64,000 bases of DNA from Amycolatopsis roodepoortensis. Its GTDB lineage: Bacteria; Actinomycetota; Actinomycetes; Mycobacteriales; Pseudonocardiaceae. Position numbers and translations under genes: made by a program. The notes below the pieces were generated by a model. That model worked only from the letters and a program-made list of their open reading frames with translations. It had not been told where the DNA came from and searched no databases. The stretch lies in the NCBI RefSeq assembly GCF_014873915.1, contig NZ_JADBEJ010000004.1, positions 806,001 to 870,000 of the forward strand, written 5' to 3'. This document shows positions 24,386 through 33,991 of this stretch, one piece after another. How positions within the stretch are numbered: position 1 is the first letter of the stretch; every line of letters starts with the position of its first letter.

Positions 24386-26500
24386 ATGCTTTCCGCCATG
24401 GACACCATCACTCTTTCCCCGAGACAGCCGCCTGGGGGCGCGCTCTCGAAGCTGGCGGGCTGGTCGCAGCGTCATCGCTGGCTCGCCGTTTCGCTCTGGC
24501 TGCTCACCCTCGTCGGTGTCACGCTGGGCTCACAGCTGGCGGGCAGCGCGTACCACGACGACCATTCCCTGCCGGGCACCGAATCCCAGCAGATCATGGA
24601 CCTGTTCAAGGCACAGGCTCCGGCTCAGACCGGCGCGACGGCCGAGATCGTCTTCAAGACCGAGGGCGGACTCGCGACCGCACGCGGATCGATAGACCGG
24701 ATGCTCGCCGAGGTCCGGAGCCAGCCGCACGTGAAGGCGGTGACGAGCCCGTTCGACACCCCGACGGCCATCTCACGCGAGGGCACGATCGGTTACGCGG
24801 CGGTCGCTTTCGACCTCGAATCGAAGGATCTGCCGTACGACGACATCGTGCGCGTCGTCGACACCGCGAAGAAGGCGGAGTCCGCCGGGCTCCAGGTCGA
24901 ATTGGGCGGCGACCCGATCAAGCGGACCGGCGGGGGCGGCGGCCCGTCGGAAGGCGTCGGGTTGCTGGCCGCGCTCGTGATCCTCGTCTTCCTGTTCCGC
25001 TCGATCCTCGCCGCCGGGCTCCCGGTGATCACGGCGATCTTCGCCGTCGGCAGCACCCTCGGCGTGATCGTGCTCGTGAGCAGATTCGTCGACATCGCGA
25101 GCTACACGGCGCCGCTGATGATGCTGGTCGGGTTCGGCGTCGGGGTGGACTACGCGCTACTCATCTTTTCCCGCTATCGCGGCGAAATCCTGGCCGGCCT
25201 CGACCGCGAGCAGGCGGCGCGGCGAGCGCTGGACACCGCGGGCCGCTCGGTGCTGTTCGCCGGCGGCACGGTGATCATCGCGCTGCTCGGCCTGCTCGCG
25301 CTGGGTCTCGGTTCGCTGCGCGGGGTCGCCCTCGCCGTGGCGCTGACCGTGCTCGTGACGATGCTCGCCTCGATCACCCTGCTGCCCGCGCTGCTGTCCC
25401 TTTTCGGCCGCCGTTTGGAAAAGGGCATCCGGAAGCACGCCTCGAAACGGGAACACGGCAGGGCGTGGGGCAAGCTCGGGGACGCGGTCCAACGACGGCC
25501 GATGGTGCCGCTCGCGATCGGGCTGCTCGTCCTGATCGGTCTTTCCTTGCCGGCGCTCGGCATGCGCCTCGGATTCGCCGACTCTGGCACGGATCCGGAG
25601 ACATCGACCACCCGGCAGGCCTACGACCTGATGGCGGAGGGTTTCGGCCCCGGCTTCAGCGAGCCGTTGATCGTCGTCACCGAGAACGGCGATGGTGCCG
25701 CGCTGCAACGAAAACTCGAAGCCACCCCAGGGATCGCGGAGGCGACACCGCCGATGGGGCAGGGCGTCACGACGGTTCTCGCCTTCCCCGCGTCTTCGCC
25801 GCAGGACGCGGCGACCGCCGAGCTGGTGGAACGGTTGCGGACGGAGGTGTTGCCGGGCCTGCCGGGCAAGTACCTGGTCGGCGGGAGTGTCGCGGCGGCC
25901 GTGGACTTCGCGGACGCCGTCGGTGACCGGTTGCCGCTGTTCGTGCTGGTGGTCGTCGGGCTGTCGGCGTTACTGCTGATGGTCGTGTTCCGCTCGATCC
26001 TGATCCCGCTCAAAGCGGCCCTGCTGAACCTGCTGAGTATCGGCGCCGCGCTGGGGGTGATGACGGCGGTGTTCGGCGACGGCCTGTTCGGAGCGCAGCC
26101 GGGACCGATCGAAGCGTTCGTGCCGGTGCTGATCTTCGCGATCGTGTTCGGGCTTTCCATGGACTACGAGGTGTTCCTCGTTTCCCGGATGCACGAGGAA
26201 TGGCGGCGCACCGGCGACGCGCGCCACGCGGTCCGCGAAGGACTCGCCTCCACCGGTGGGGTGATCACGGCCGCGGCGGCGATCATGATCGTGGTGTTCG
26301 GGGCGTTCCTGCTCAATCCCGACCGGATGCTGGCGCAGTTCGGTCTCGGGCTGGCGGTCGCGGTGCTGGTGGACGCGTTCGTGATCCGCTGTCTCGTGGT
26401 GCCCGCGGTGATGCGGCTGCTCGGGGAACGCGCCTGGTGGCTGCCGCGGTGGCTGGACCGGCGGTTGCCGCACGTGGCGCTGGAACCGTCGGCTCGCTGA
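24386..26500 (+). CDS. MMPL-family RND transporter
   Basis: A 704-residue MMPL/RND-superfamily membrane protein with two repeats, each a single helix, an extracytoplasmic domain and a helix bundle. The conserved intramembrane blocks are GFGVGVDYALLIFSRYR and VFGLSMDYEVFLVSRMHEEW; the Asp-Tyr pairs are the proton-relay residues of the family. Such proteins export lipids or drugs. The start is 24386 or the second ATG at 24398; neither has a clear ribosome site. It follows the two-component system and is likely controlled by it. A 47-bp palindrome follows the stop. Confidence 0.88.
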   Translation: MLSAMDTITLSPRQPPGGALSKLAGWSQRHRWLAVSLWLLTLVGVTLGSQLAGSAYHDDHSLPGTESQQIMDLFKAQAPAQTGATAEIVFKTEGGLATARGSIDRMLAEVRSQPHVKAVTSPFDTPTAISREGTIGYAAVAFDLESKDLPYDDIVRVVDTAKKAESAGLQVELGGDPIKRTGGGGGPSEGVGLLAALVILVFLFRSILAAGLPVITAIFAVGSTLGVIVLVSRFVDIASYTAPLMMLVGFGVGVDYALLIFSRYRGEILAGLDREQAARRALDTAGRSVLFAGGTVIIALLGLLALGLGSLRGVALAVALTVLVTMLASITLLPALLSLFGRRLEKGIRKHASKREHGRAWGKLGDAVQRRPMVPLAIGLLVLIGLSLPALGMRLGFADSGTDPETSTTRQAYDLMAEGFGPGFSEPLIVVTENGDGAALQRKLEATPGIAEATPPMGQGVTTVLAFPASSPQDAATAELVERLRTEVLPGLPGKYLVGGSVAAAVDFADAVGDRLPLFVLVVVGLSALLLMVVFRSILIPLKAALLNLLSIGAALGVMTAVFGDGLFGAQPGPIEAFVPVLIFAIVFGLSMDYEVFLVSRMHEEWRRTGDARHAVREGLASTGGVITAAAAIMIVVFGAFLLNPDRMLAQFGLGLAVAVLVDAFVIRCLVVPAVMRLLGERAWWLPRWLDRRLPHVALEPSAR

Positions 26501-26504
26501 TACA

Positions 26505-26551
26505 AGGAACGGTCCTTTCCTCGCGAAATTCGCGAGGAAAGGACCGTTCCT
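26505..26551. terminator. nested palindrome between convergent genes
   Basis: A perfect palindrome with 23-bp arms (26505-26527, 26529-26551) around one central base. The arm contains GGAACGGTCCTTTCC, itself close to palindromic. It starts 4 bp after the MMPL stop and ends 25 bp before the fadB stop on the other strand, the right place for a bidirectional terminator. Confidence 0.78.
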
Positions 26552-26576
26552 AGCACGCTAAAGCGGGTGAAGCGGC

Positions 26577-28748
26577 TTACTCGTAGATCTCGCCCTTCGC
26601 GGCCTTCTCGACCAGCGACGCGGGCGGGGTGAAGTGGTCGCCGTAGCGGTCCGCGAGCTCACGAGCCCGGTCGACGAAGCCCTGCAGGCCACCCTCGTAC
26701 TGGTTGATGTACTGGATGACACCACCGGTCCACGCCGGGAAACCGATACCGAAGATCGAGCCGATGTTGGCGTCGGCGACGGTGGTGAGCACGCCCTCGT
26801 CGAAGCACTTCACGGTCTCGAGCGCCTCGGCGAACAGCATGCGCTCCTTGAGATCCTCGAACGGAACCTCGGCGCTGCCCGACTTGAACGCGTCGCGCAG
26901 GCCCGGCCAGAGACCGGTCCGCTTGCCCGACTCGTCGTAGTCGTAGAAGCCCGAGCCGGTGGAGCGGCCCTTGCGGTCGAACTCCTCCACCATCCGGTCG
27001 ATGACGCCCTCGGACGCGTGCGCGTTCCAGGTGCCGCCGGCGGCCTCGATCGCTTCGCGGGTCTCCTTGCGGATCTTGCGCGGCAGCGTCAGGGTCAGCT
27101 CGTCCATCAGCTGCAGCGGCGGGGCCGGATATCCGGCCTGCGAACCGGCCTGCTCGATCGACGCCGGCTCGACACCCTCGCCCAGCGCGGCCACGGCCTC
27201 GTTGAGGAACGTGCCGATGACGCGCGAGGTGAAGAAGCCGCGGCTGTCGTTGACGACGATCGGGGTCTTCTTGATCTGCAGGGTGTAGTCGAAGACCTTC
27301 GCCAGCGTGGCGGGCGAGGTCTTCTCACCGCAGATGATCTCGACCAGCGGCATCTTGTCCACCGGCGAGAAGAAGTGGATCCCGATGAAGTCCTCGCTCC
27401 GCTGGACACCCTCGGCGAGCGCGGTGATCGGCAGCGTCGAGGTGTTGGAACCGAGCACGGCGTCGGGGTTGACGATGCCCTCGATCTCCTGGAACACCTT
27501 GTGCTTCAGCTCGACGCTCTCGAAGACGGCCTCGATCACGAAGTCGACGCCGGCGAAGTCCTCCGCCTTGTCGGTCGGCTTGATCTTGGCGAGCAGCGCG
27601 TCGGACTTCTCCTGCGTGGTCTTGCCGCGGGAAAGAGCCTTCTCCTCCAGCTTGACCGCGTAGCCCTTGCCCTTTTCGGCGCCTTCGAGGGTGACGTCCT
27701 TGAGCACGACGTCGATACCGGCCTTCGCCGAGACGTACGCGATCGCGGCGCCCATCATGCCCGCGCCGACGACGCCGACCTTCTTGGCGGTGTACTTCTC
27801 GAAGCCCTCCGGACGCGAGCCGCCGGAGTTGATGCTCTGCAGGTCGAAGAAGAACGCCTTCGTCATGTTCTTCGAGACCTGGCCGGTGGCGAGGCTGACG
27901 AAGTAGCGGGTCTCGACGGTGATCGCGGTGTCGAAGTCGACCTGCGAACCCTCGATGGCCGCGGCGAGGATCGCGCGCGGGGCGGGCATGTTGGCGCCCT
28001 TGATCTGCTTGCGCAGGTTCGCCGGGAACGCGGGCAGGTTCGCCGCGAAGCTCGGGTTCGACGGGGTGCCGCCCGGGATCTTGTAACCCTTGACGTCCCA
28101 CGGCTGCACGCCGCCCTCGGGGTTGGCCTTGATCCACGCCTTCGCGGCCGGGACCAGCTCCTCCACGGTGCCGACGAGCTCGTGCACGAGGCCGAGCTCC
28201 TTGGCCTTGGCCGGGCGGTGGCGCTGGCCCTGCAGCAGCACGTTCAGCAGCGCGCTCTGGATGCCCAGCAGGCGCACGGTGCGGACGATGCCACCGCCGC
28301 CGGGGAGCAGGCCGAGGGTGACCTCGGGGAGGCCGATCTGGCTGCCCTTGACGTCGGCCGCGATGCGGTGGTGCGTCGCGAGCGCGAGTTCGAGACCGCC
28401 GCCGAGCGCGGCGCCGTTGATGGCGGCCACGACCGGCTTGCCCAGCTGCTCGAGCCGGCGCATCTGGCCCTTCATCAGGCCGCTGCTCTCGGTGATCTCG
28501 GCCGCGTTCTCCGGCTTGGCCTGGATCAGGTCGTTCAGGTCGCCGCCGGCGAAGAAGGTCTTCTTGGCCGAGGTGAGGACGACACCGGTGATGCTGTCCT
28601 TCTCCGCCTCCAGGCGGTCGACGACGACGCCGAGCGACTCGCGGAAGTCGGCGTTCATCGTGTTGGCGGACTGCTTCGGGTCGTCCAGGGTGAGCACGAC
28701 GATGCCGTCGGCGTCCTGCTCCCAGCGGATGGTCTTCGCTTCAGTCAT
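26577..28748 (-). CDS. fadB: FadB-like multifunctional enoyl-CoA hydratase / 3-hydroxyacyl-CoA dehydrogenase
   Basis: A 723-residue bifunctional beta-oxidation enzyme. The N-terminal crotonase domain (about residues 1-300) has the oxyanion and catalytic loops SAKKTFFAGGDLND and INGAALGGGLELALATHHRI, followed by PEVTLGLLPGGGG. The dehydrogenase half starts near 328 with the NAD loop VGVVGAGMMGAAIAYVSAKAG and has the catalytic H in FIGIHFFSPVDKMPLVE. It lies 10 bp after the thiolase gene on the same strand, forming the fadA-fadB trifunctional pair. This matches actinobacterial FadB (Rv0860-like) in size. Confidence 0.95.
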   Translation of the reverse strand: MTEAKTIRWEQDADGIVVLTLDDPKQSANTMNADFRESLGVVVDRLEAEKDSITGVVLTSAKKTFFAGGDLNDLIQAKPENAAEITESSGLMKGQMRRLEQLGKPVVAAINGAALGGGLELALATHHRIAADVKGSQIGLPEVTLGLLPGGGGIVRTVRLLGIQSALLNVLLQGQRHRPAKAKELGLVHELVGTVEELVPAAKAWIKANPEGGVQPWDVKGYKIPGGTPSNPSFAANLPAFPANLRKQIKGANMPAPRAILAAAIEGSQVDFDTAITVETRYFVSLATGQVSKNMTKAFFFDLQSINSGGSRPEGFEKYTAKKVGVVGAGMMGAAIAYVSAKAGIDVVLKDVTLEGAEKGKGYAVKLEEKALSRGKTTQEKSDALLAKIKPTDKAEDFAGVDFVIEAVFESVELKHKVFQEIEGIVNPDAVLGSNTSTLPITALAEGVQRSEDFIGIHFFSPVDKMPLVEIICGEKTSPATLAKVFDYTLQIKKTPIVVNDSRGFFTSRVIGTFLNEAVAALGEGVEPASIEQAGSQAGYPAPPLQLMDELTLTLPRKIRKETREAIEAAGGTWNAHASEGVIDRMVEEFDRKGRSTGSGFYDYDESGKRTGLWPGLRDAFKSGSAEVPFEDLKERMLFAEALETVKCFDEGVLTTVADANIGSIFGIGFPAWTGGVIQYINQYEGGLQGFVDRARELADRYGDHFTPPASLVEKAAKGEIYE

Positions 28749-28758
28749 TGTCTCTTCC

Positions 28759-29970
<1,212 letters not shown>

Positions 29971-30013
29971 AGAAAAACTCCTCCGCGTACGGCGCTGTAT
30001 CAGGGGTGAAACG

Positions 30014-30025
30014 TACCGGCCGGTA
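30014..30025. promoter_or_regulatory. TetR-type palindrome TACCGGCCGGTA
   Basis: A perfect 12-bp palindrome 44 bp upstream of the thiolase GTG, in the gap to the divergent double-TetR gene. On the minus strand a TAGCAT -10-like hexamer lies just upstream of it. A near copy, TACCGGCCAGTA, occurs at 52039-52050. A TetR protein with two DNA-binding domains is encoded next to it and is the natural candidate to bind here. Confidence 0.5.
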
Positions 30026-30116
30026 GCCATGCTAATGCCGATTAACATAAACCGCGATAACCCCATGGTGTCAATGGGTTGCGATGCACGCAACCGGCGC
30101 TATCGTGTGTTCACCT

Positions 30117-31304
30117 ATGGATCACCCGACCGAGCGCTCGACCCGACCGCGCGACCGCAAGGCCCAGCTGGCAGGCCTCGCCGCGGAGCTCTTTCGCGCC
30201 CGCGGGTTCCACGGCGTCGGCATCAACGACATCGCCGCCGCGGCCGGGATCACCGGGCCGGCGCTGTACCGGCATTTCGCGGACAAGCAGGCCGTGCTGT
30301 CCTACGTCGTGCTCTCCGGCATCGACGACATGGAGGCGGCCACCACCGAGACGCTCGCCGACGGTCTCCCCGTCCCCGCCCAGGTCAACGCCCTCTTGGG
30401 CACCCTCGCCGCGCAGGCGGTGGAGCGGCGTGAGGTCGCCGCGCTGTGGCGCTGGGAGGGCAGGCATCTGCCCCGGGAGGAGCGGCGCGAGATCCGGCGC
30501 CGGTCGGGCGCCGTGCTCGAAGCGTGGTCGAAGGCGCTGCTCGCGTTGCGTCCCGAACTGACCCCCGACGACGCCGAGTTGCTGTGCTGGGCGGGGCTGA
30601 GCGTGTTCGGCAGTGTCTCCGTGCATCACACGTCCGTGGCGAAGAAACGCTTCGCGCAGATCCTGGTGCAGCTGGCGGAGTCGGTGCTGCATGTCACACT
30701 GCCCGAGCCCTCGGAACCGCTGGAGGAGACGCCGTCGCTCGCACTCGGTGAACCGTCCCGCCGCGAGCAGATCCTCGCGGCCGCGACGGAACTGTTCGGG
30801 CAACGCGGCTTCCGTTCGGTGAGCATGGAGGAGATCGGCGCGGCCGCCGGGATCGCCGGGCCCAGCGTGTACCGGCACTTCCCCAGCAAGGCCGCGCTGA
30901 TGGTGGCGATCGGGCATCGCGCGGCCGACCGGCTGGCGCTCGCCGCGGAACGCGCGTTGCGGACCGGCGACGAACGCGACGCGCTCCGCAGGCTCGCGGC
31001 GTCCTATGTGCACACCTTGCTGCACACGCCCGAACTGCTGGTGTCGTTCTCCGGCAGCCCCATGGAGCTGCCGGAACGCGACAAGGCGGACCTGATCCGG
31101 GTCCAGCGGGACTACGTCGCGCGCTGGATCGCGCTGACCTCGGAAGTCCATCCGGAAGTGAGCCTGCGCGAAGTGAAGATCACCGTGCACGCGGCGCTGA
31201 CCATCGCGAACGACCTCGCGCGCACCCGGCGCGTCAACGGCCGCCCGAACTTCGAGGCCGAGCTGACCGCGCTGACGCACGCCGTCCTGAAAGTCAGCTC
31301 TTAG
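30117..31304 (+). CDS. double TetR-family transcriptional regulator
   Basis: A 395-residue protein made of two complete TetR units in tandem. Unit 1 has an HTH at about residues 15-60 (ARGFHGVGINDIAAAAGITG, then ALYRHF). Unit 2 has an HTH at about 208-255 (QRGFRSVSMEEIGAAAGIAG, then SVYRHF). Each is followed by its own helical ligand domain, so a single chain could mimic a TetR dimer. TTGCGA (30079-30084), 16 bp and TATCGT (30101-30106) form a promoter just before the ATG at 30117. It is divergent from fadA-fadB and probably controls it. Confidence 0.88.
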   Translation: MDHPTERSTRPRDRKAQLAGLAAELFRARGFHGVGINDIAAAAGITGPALYRHFADKQAVLSYVVLSGIDDMEAATTETLADGLPVPAQVNALLGTLAAQAVERREVAALWRWEGRHLPREERREIRRRSGAVLEAWSKALLALRPELTPDDAELLCWAGLSVFGSVSVHHTSVAKKRFAQILVQLAESVLHVTLPEPSEPLEETPSLALGEPSRREQILAAATELFGQRGFRSVSMEEIGAAAGIAGPSVYRHFPSKAALMVAIGHRAADRLALAAERALRTGDERDALRRLAASYVHTLLHTPELLVSFSGSPMELPERDKADLIRVQRDYVARWIALTSEVHPEVSLREVKITVHAALTIANDLARTRRVNGRPNFEAELTALTHAVLKVSS

Positions 31305-31342
31305 CAAACTCCCGTGTCCGGCGAAGACGTGACGGGCACGAT

Positions 31343-32611
31343 ATGCGCGTGCCCAAGAAACGCGGCCTGCATCTGGTGACCCGGGAAGAAGACCACAAGG
31401 TCACCACGCTGGAACTCTTCTTCGACCTGGTCTTCGTCTACGCCATCACCCAGACCACGCAGCTGATGGCCGATCACCTCACCCCGCTCGGCATCGGGCA
31501 GGGCGTCGCGATGATCGCCGTGCTGTGGTGGTGCTGGTGCGCCTACGCCTGGCTGGCCAACACCCTGCACGTCGACCGCGGCATCGCCCAGCTGGCGATG
31601 TTCGCCGCGATGGGGACGATGTTCCTGGTCTCGCTGACCATCCCCGAGGCGTTCACCGACCTGCCCGGCGGCCTGTACGCGCCGCTGATGTTCGTCGGCT
31701 GCTACTTCCTGGTCCGGCTGCTGCACCTGACCGCGTACTTCGGTGCCGCGCGGACCGACCCCGAGCTGCGCAAGACCGTCCTGAAGATGTTCGTCGGGCT
31801 GCTGCCGAGCGTCGCGCTGCTGACCGCCGCCGCGTTCTTCTCGGGCTGGGTACAGCTCGGCATCTGGGCCGTCGCGCTGCTCGCCGACTACGTCAACGTC
31901 TTCCGGACCCGGTCGTCGGACTGGCGACTGCACCAGCCCGGCCACTTCGCCGAGCGATTCGGGCTGATCGTGATCATCGCGCTCGGCGAGTCGATCGTGG
32001 CGATCGGCATCGGGATCAGCTCGTACCCGATGTCGTGGCCGATCACGCTGGCCGCCGTCTTCGGGCTCACGCTCGCTTCGGCGATGTGGTGGATGTACTT
32101 CGCCGTCGTCGCGCACGTCTCCGAACACAACCTGAAGCGCGCGGACGGTGTCGAGCGGGTGCGGATCGGGACGGACACGTACACGTTCCTGCACCTTCCG
32201 CTGATCGCCGGGATCGTGCTCGTGGCGCTCGGGCTGAAGAAGTCGCTGCTGTACGTGTCCGACACCGAGCACCACTCGCTCGCCGACGGTCTGCACGGGA
32301 CGCCGATCTGGGCGCTCACCGGCGGGCTCGCGCTGTACCTGATCGCGTTGAGCGGGCTGCGGCGGCGGAACCTGGGCTCGTGGAACGTCCAGCGACTGGT
32401 GTTCGCGGTGGTCTTGCTGGCGGCGACGCCCTTGCTGGAGCTGGTGCCGGCGATCGTCCTGGTCGGCGTGGTAGCGCTGGCGGCGGTGGCGCTGGTGCTG
32501 TTCGAGAGGCGCAAGCTCGTGAGTAATCCCGGACTCCTCGCCCCCCCGGAATCACTCACCGGCGTGACGTTCGCCTCCCCCGTGGTAGCGCATCCGCCCA
32601 AGGAGAGTTAA
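31343..32611 (+). CDS. ltrA: low temperature requirement protein A (LtrA) family
   Basis: A 422-residue membrane protein with about twelve hydrophobic segments, of the LtrA family. Named after a Listeria cold-growth locus, its biochemical role is unknown. The N-terminal family motif is clear (VTTLELFFDLVFVYAITQ), as is the internal block HFAERFGLIVIIALGESIVAIG. It starts 38 bp after the TetR stop, so it may be co-transcribed with the regulator. The stop overlaps the palindromic operator of the following acyl-CoA dehydrogenase gene. Confidence 0.88.
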   Translation: MRVPKKRGLHLVTREEDHKVTTLELFFDLVFVYAITQTTQLMADHLTPLGIGQGVAMIAVLWWCWCAYAWLANTLHVDRGIAQLAMFAAMGTMFLVSLTIPEAFTDLPGGLYAPLMFVGCYFLVRLLHLTAYFGAARTDPELRKTVLKMFVGLLPSVALLTAAAFFSGWVQLGIWAVALLADYVNVFRTRSSDWRLHQPGHFAERFGLIVIIALGESIVAIGIGISSYPMSWPITLAAVFGLTLASAMWWMYFAVVAHVSEHNLKRADGVERVRIGTDTYTFLHLPLIAGIVLVALGLKKSLLYVSDTEHHSLADGLHGTPIWALTGGLALYLIALSGLRRRNLGSWNVQRLVFAVVLLAATPLLELVPAIVLVGVVALAAVALVLFERRKLVSNPGLLAPPESLTGVTFASPVVAHPPKES

Positions 32612-32628
32612 CCTACTCACGAGTAGGT
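32611..32628. promoter_or_regulatory. palindromic operator ACCTACTCACGAGTAGGT
   Basis: 18 bp with perfect 8-bp arms and a 2-base centre. It begins at the last base of the LtrA stop codon and ends 22 bp before the GTG of the acyl-CoA dehydrogenase gene. The position and size fit a TetR-family repressor site controlling the two acyl-CoA dehydrogenase genes. No second copy was noticed in the window, so the regulator may be encoded elsewhere. Confidence 0.6.
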
Positions 32629-32650
32629 AAGCGAGGCAGGGAGACTCACC

Positions 32651-33973
32651 GTGGGTGCGCCTAGGAAACGAGACGCGATGGGCCTTGGCCTGTCCGCGCT
32701 CACCCGGCTGGCCGGGAGCAAGGTCATTGAACGGGCCGGACTTCGGAAGCCCGTGCAGAACCTGGTCAGTGCCGGGACGCGCAACGGCTTCCGGGTCGCG
32801 GGCGCGGCGGGACGGACCTTCAAATCCGCACAGAAGCTCGGCAAACCCGCGCGGCTCGCGCCCGCCGAGGACACCGGACTGTTCGACCTCACCCCGAGTG
32901 AGGACCAGCAGCTCATCGTCGAGACCGTGACGGAGTTCGCGGCCGAACAGCTGCGGCCCGCCGCGGCCGACGCCGACGCGAAGCTCCAGGCCCCCGAGGG
33001 CCTGCTGAGCCGCGCCGCCGAACTCGGCATCACGCTCGTCGGCATCCCCGAGGAGCTGGGCGGCGTCGGCACGGAGCGGTCGGTGGTCACCAACGCGCTG
33101 GTCGCCGAAGCCCTCGCGCACGGCGACCTCGGCCTGGCGGTCGCGGTGCTCGCGCCGTCCGCGGTCAGCACCGCGCTGGTGTCCTACGGCGACGAGCAGC
33201 AGCAGGCGGACTACCTGCCCGCGTTCGTCGGCGAGAACGTCCCGGCCGCGGCGCTCGCGCTGCAGGAGCGCACCGCGCTGTTCGACCCGTTCAAGCCCGC
33301 CACGAAGGCCCGCCGTACCCCGAAGGGCTACCAGCTCGACGGCGTGAAGTCGCTGGTCCCGCGGGCGGCGGACGCCGAGCTGTTCATCGTGTCGGCCGAC
33401 CTCGAAGGTCGCGGCCCCGCGCTGTTCCTCGTCGAGTCGTCGAACTCCGGTGTCACCATCGAGTCCGAACCGGCGATGGGCCTGCGCGGCGCGGCGACCG
33501 GGAAACTGCACCTGGAGAAGGTCGCGCTGCCCGCCGGAGCACTGCTCGGCGGCGGCAAGGCCGAGATCTTCACCGAGGTCGTCCGGCTCTCGCGGCTCGG
33601 CTGGGCCGCGCTGGCCGCCGGTACCGCGAAGGCCGTCCTCGACTACGTGGTGCCGTATGTCAACGAGCGCAAGGCGTTCGGCGAACCGGTGAGCCACCGG
33701 CAGGCCGTCGCGTTCTCGGTGGCCGACATCGCCATCGAGCTGGAGGGGCTGCGGCTGGTGACGTTGCGCGCCGCTTCTCGCGCCGAACAGGGCAAGCCGT
33801 ACGCCCGTGAGGTCGCGCTGGCCCGGAAACTGGCCGCCGACAAGGGAATGCAGATCGGCAGCGCCGGCGTGCAGCTGCTCGGCGGGCACGGGTTCGTCAA
33901 GGAGCACCCAGTCGAGCGCTGGTACCGCGACCTCCGCGCGATCGGCGTCATGGAAGGCGCCGTCCTTCTCTAG
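32651..33973 (+). CDS. acyl-CoA dehydrogenase (FadE family)
   Basis: A 440-residue flavin-dependent acyl-CoA dehydrogenase. An N-terminal extension of about 75 residues (GLSALTRLAGSKVIE) precedes the normal fold (LTPSEDQQLIVETVTEFAAEQLRP). The mid-domain flavin contacts are weak: the usual Thr-rich block is replaced by LALQERTALFDPF. The C-terminal domain is regular, ending VQLLGGHGFVKEHPVERWYRDLR. It is followed 18 bp later by a second fadE; in mycobacteria such pairs often form heteromeric dehydrogenases, which the degenerate flavin site would fit. GTG start at 32651. Confidence 0.85.
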   Translation: MGAPRKRDAMGLGLSALTRLAGSKVIERAGLRKPVQNLVSAGTRNGFRVAGAAGRTFKSAQKLGKPARLAPAEDTGLFDLTPSEDQQLIVETVTEFAAEQLRPAAADADAKLQAPEGLLSRAAELGITLVGIPEELGGVGTERSVVTNALVAEALAHGDLGLAVAVLAPSAVSTALVSYGDEQQQADYLPAFVGENVPAAALALQERTALFDPFKPATKARRTPKGYQLDGVKSLVPRAADAELFIVSADLEGRGPALFLVESSNSGVTIESEPAMGLRGAATGKLHLEKVALPAGALLGGGKAEIFTEVVRLSRLGWAALAAGTAKAVLDYVVPYVNERKAFGEPVSHRQAVAFSVADIAIELEGLRLVTLRAASRAEQGKPYAREVALARKLAADKGMQIGSAGVQLLGGHGFVKEHPVERWYRDLRAIGVMEGAVLL

Positions 33974-33991
33974 GACTTTCGAAAGGCAATC

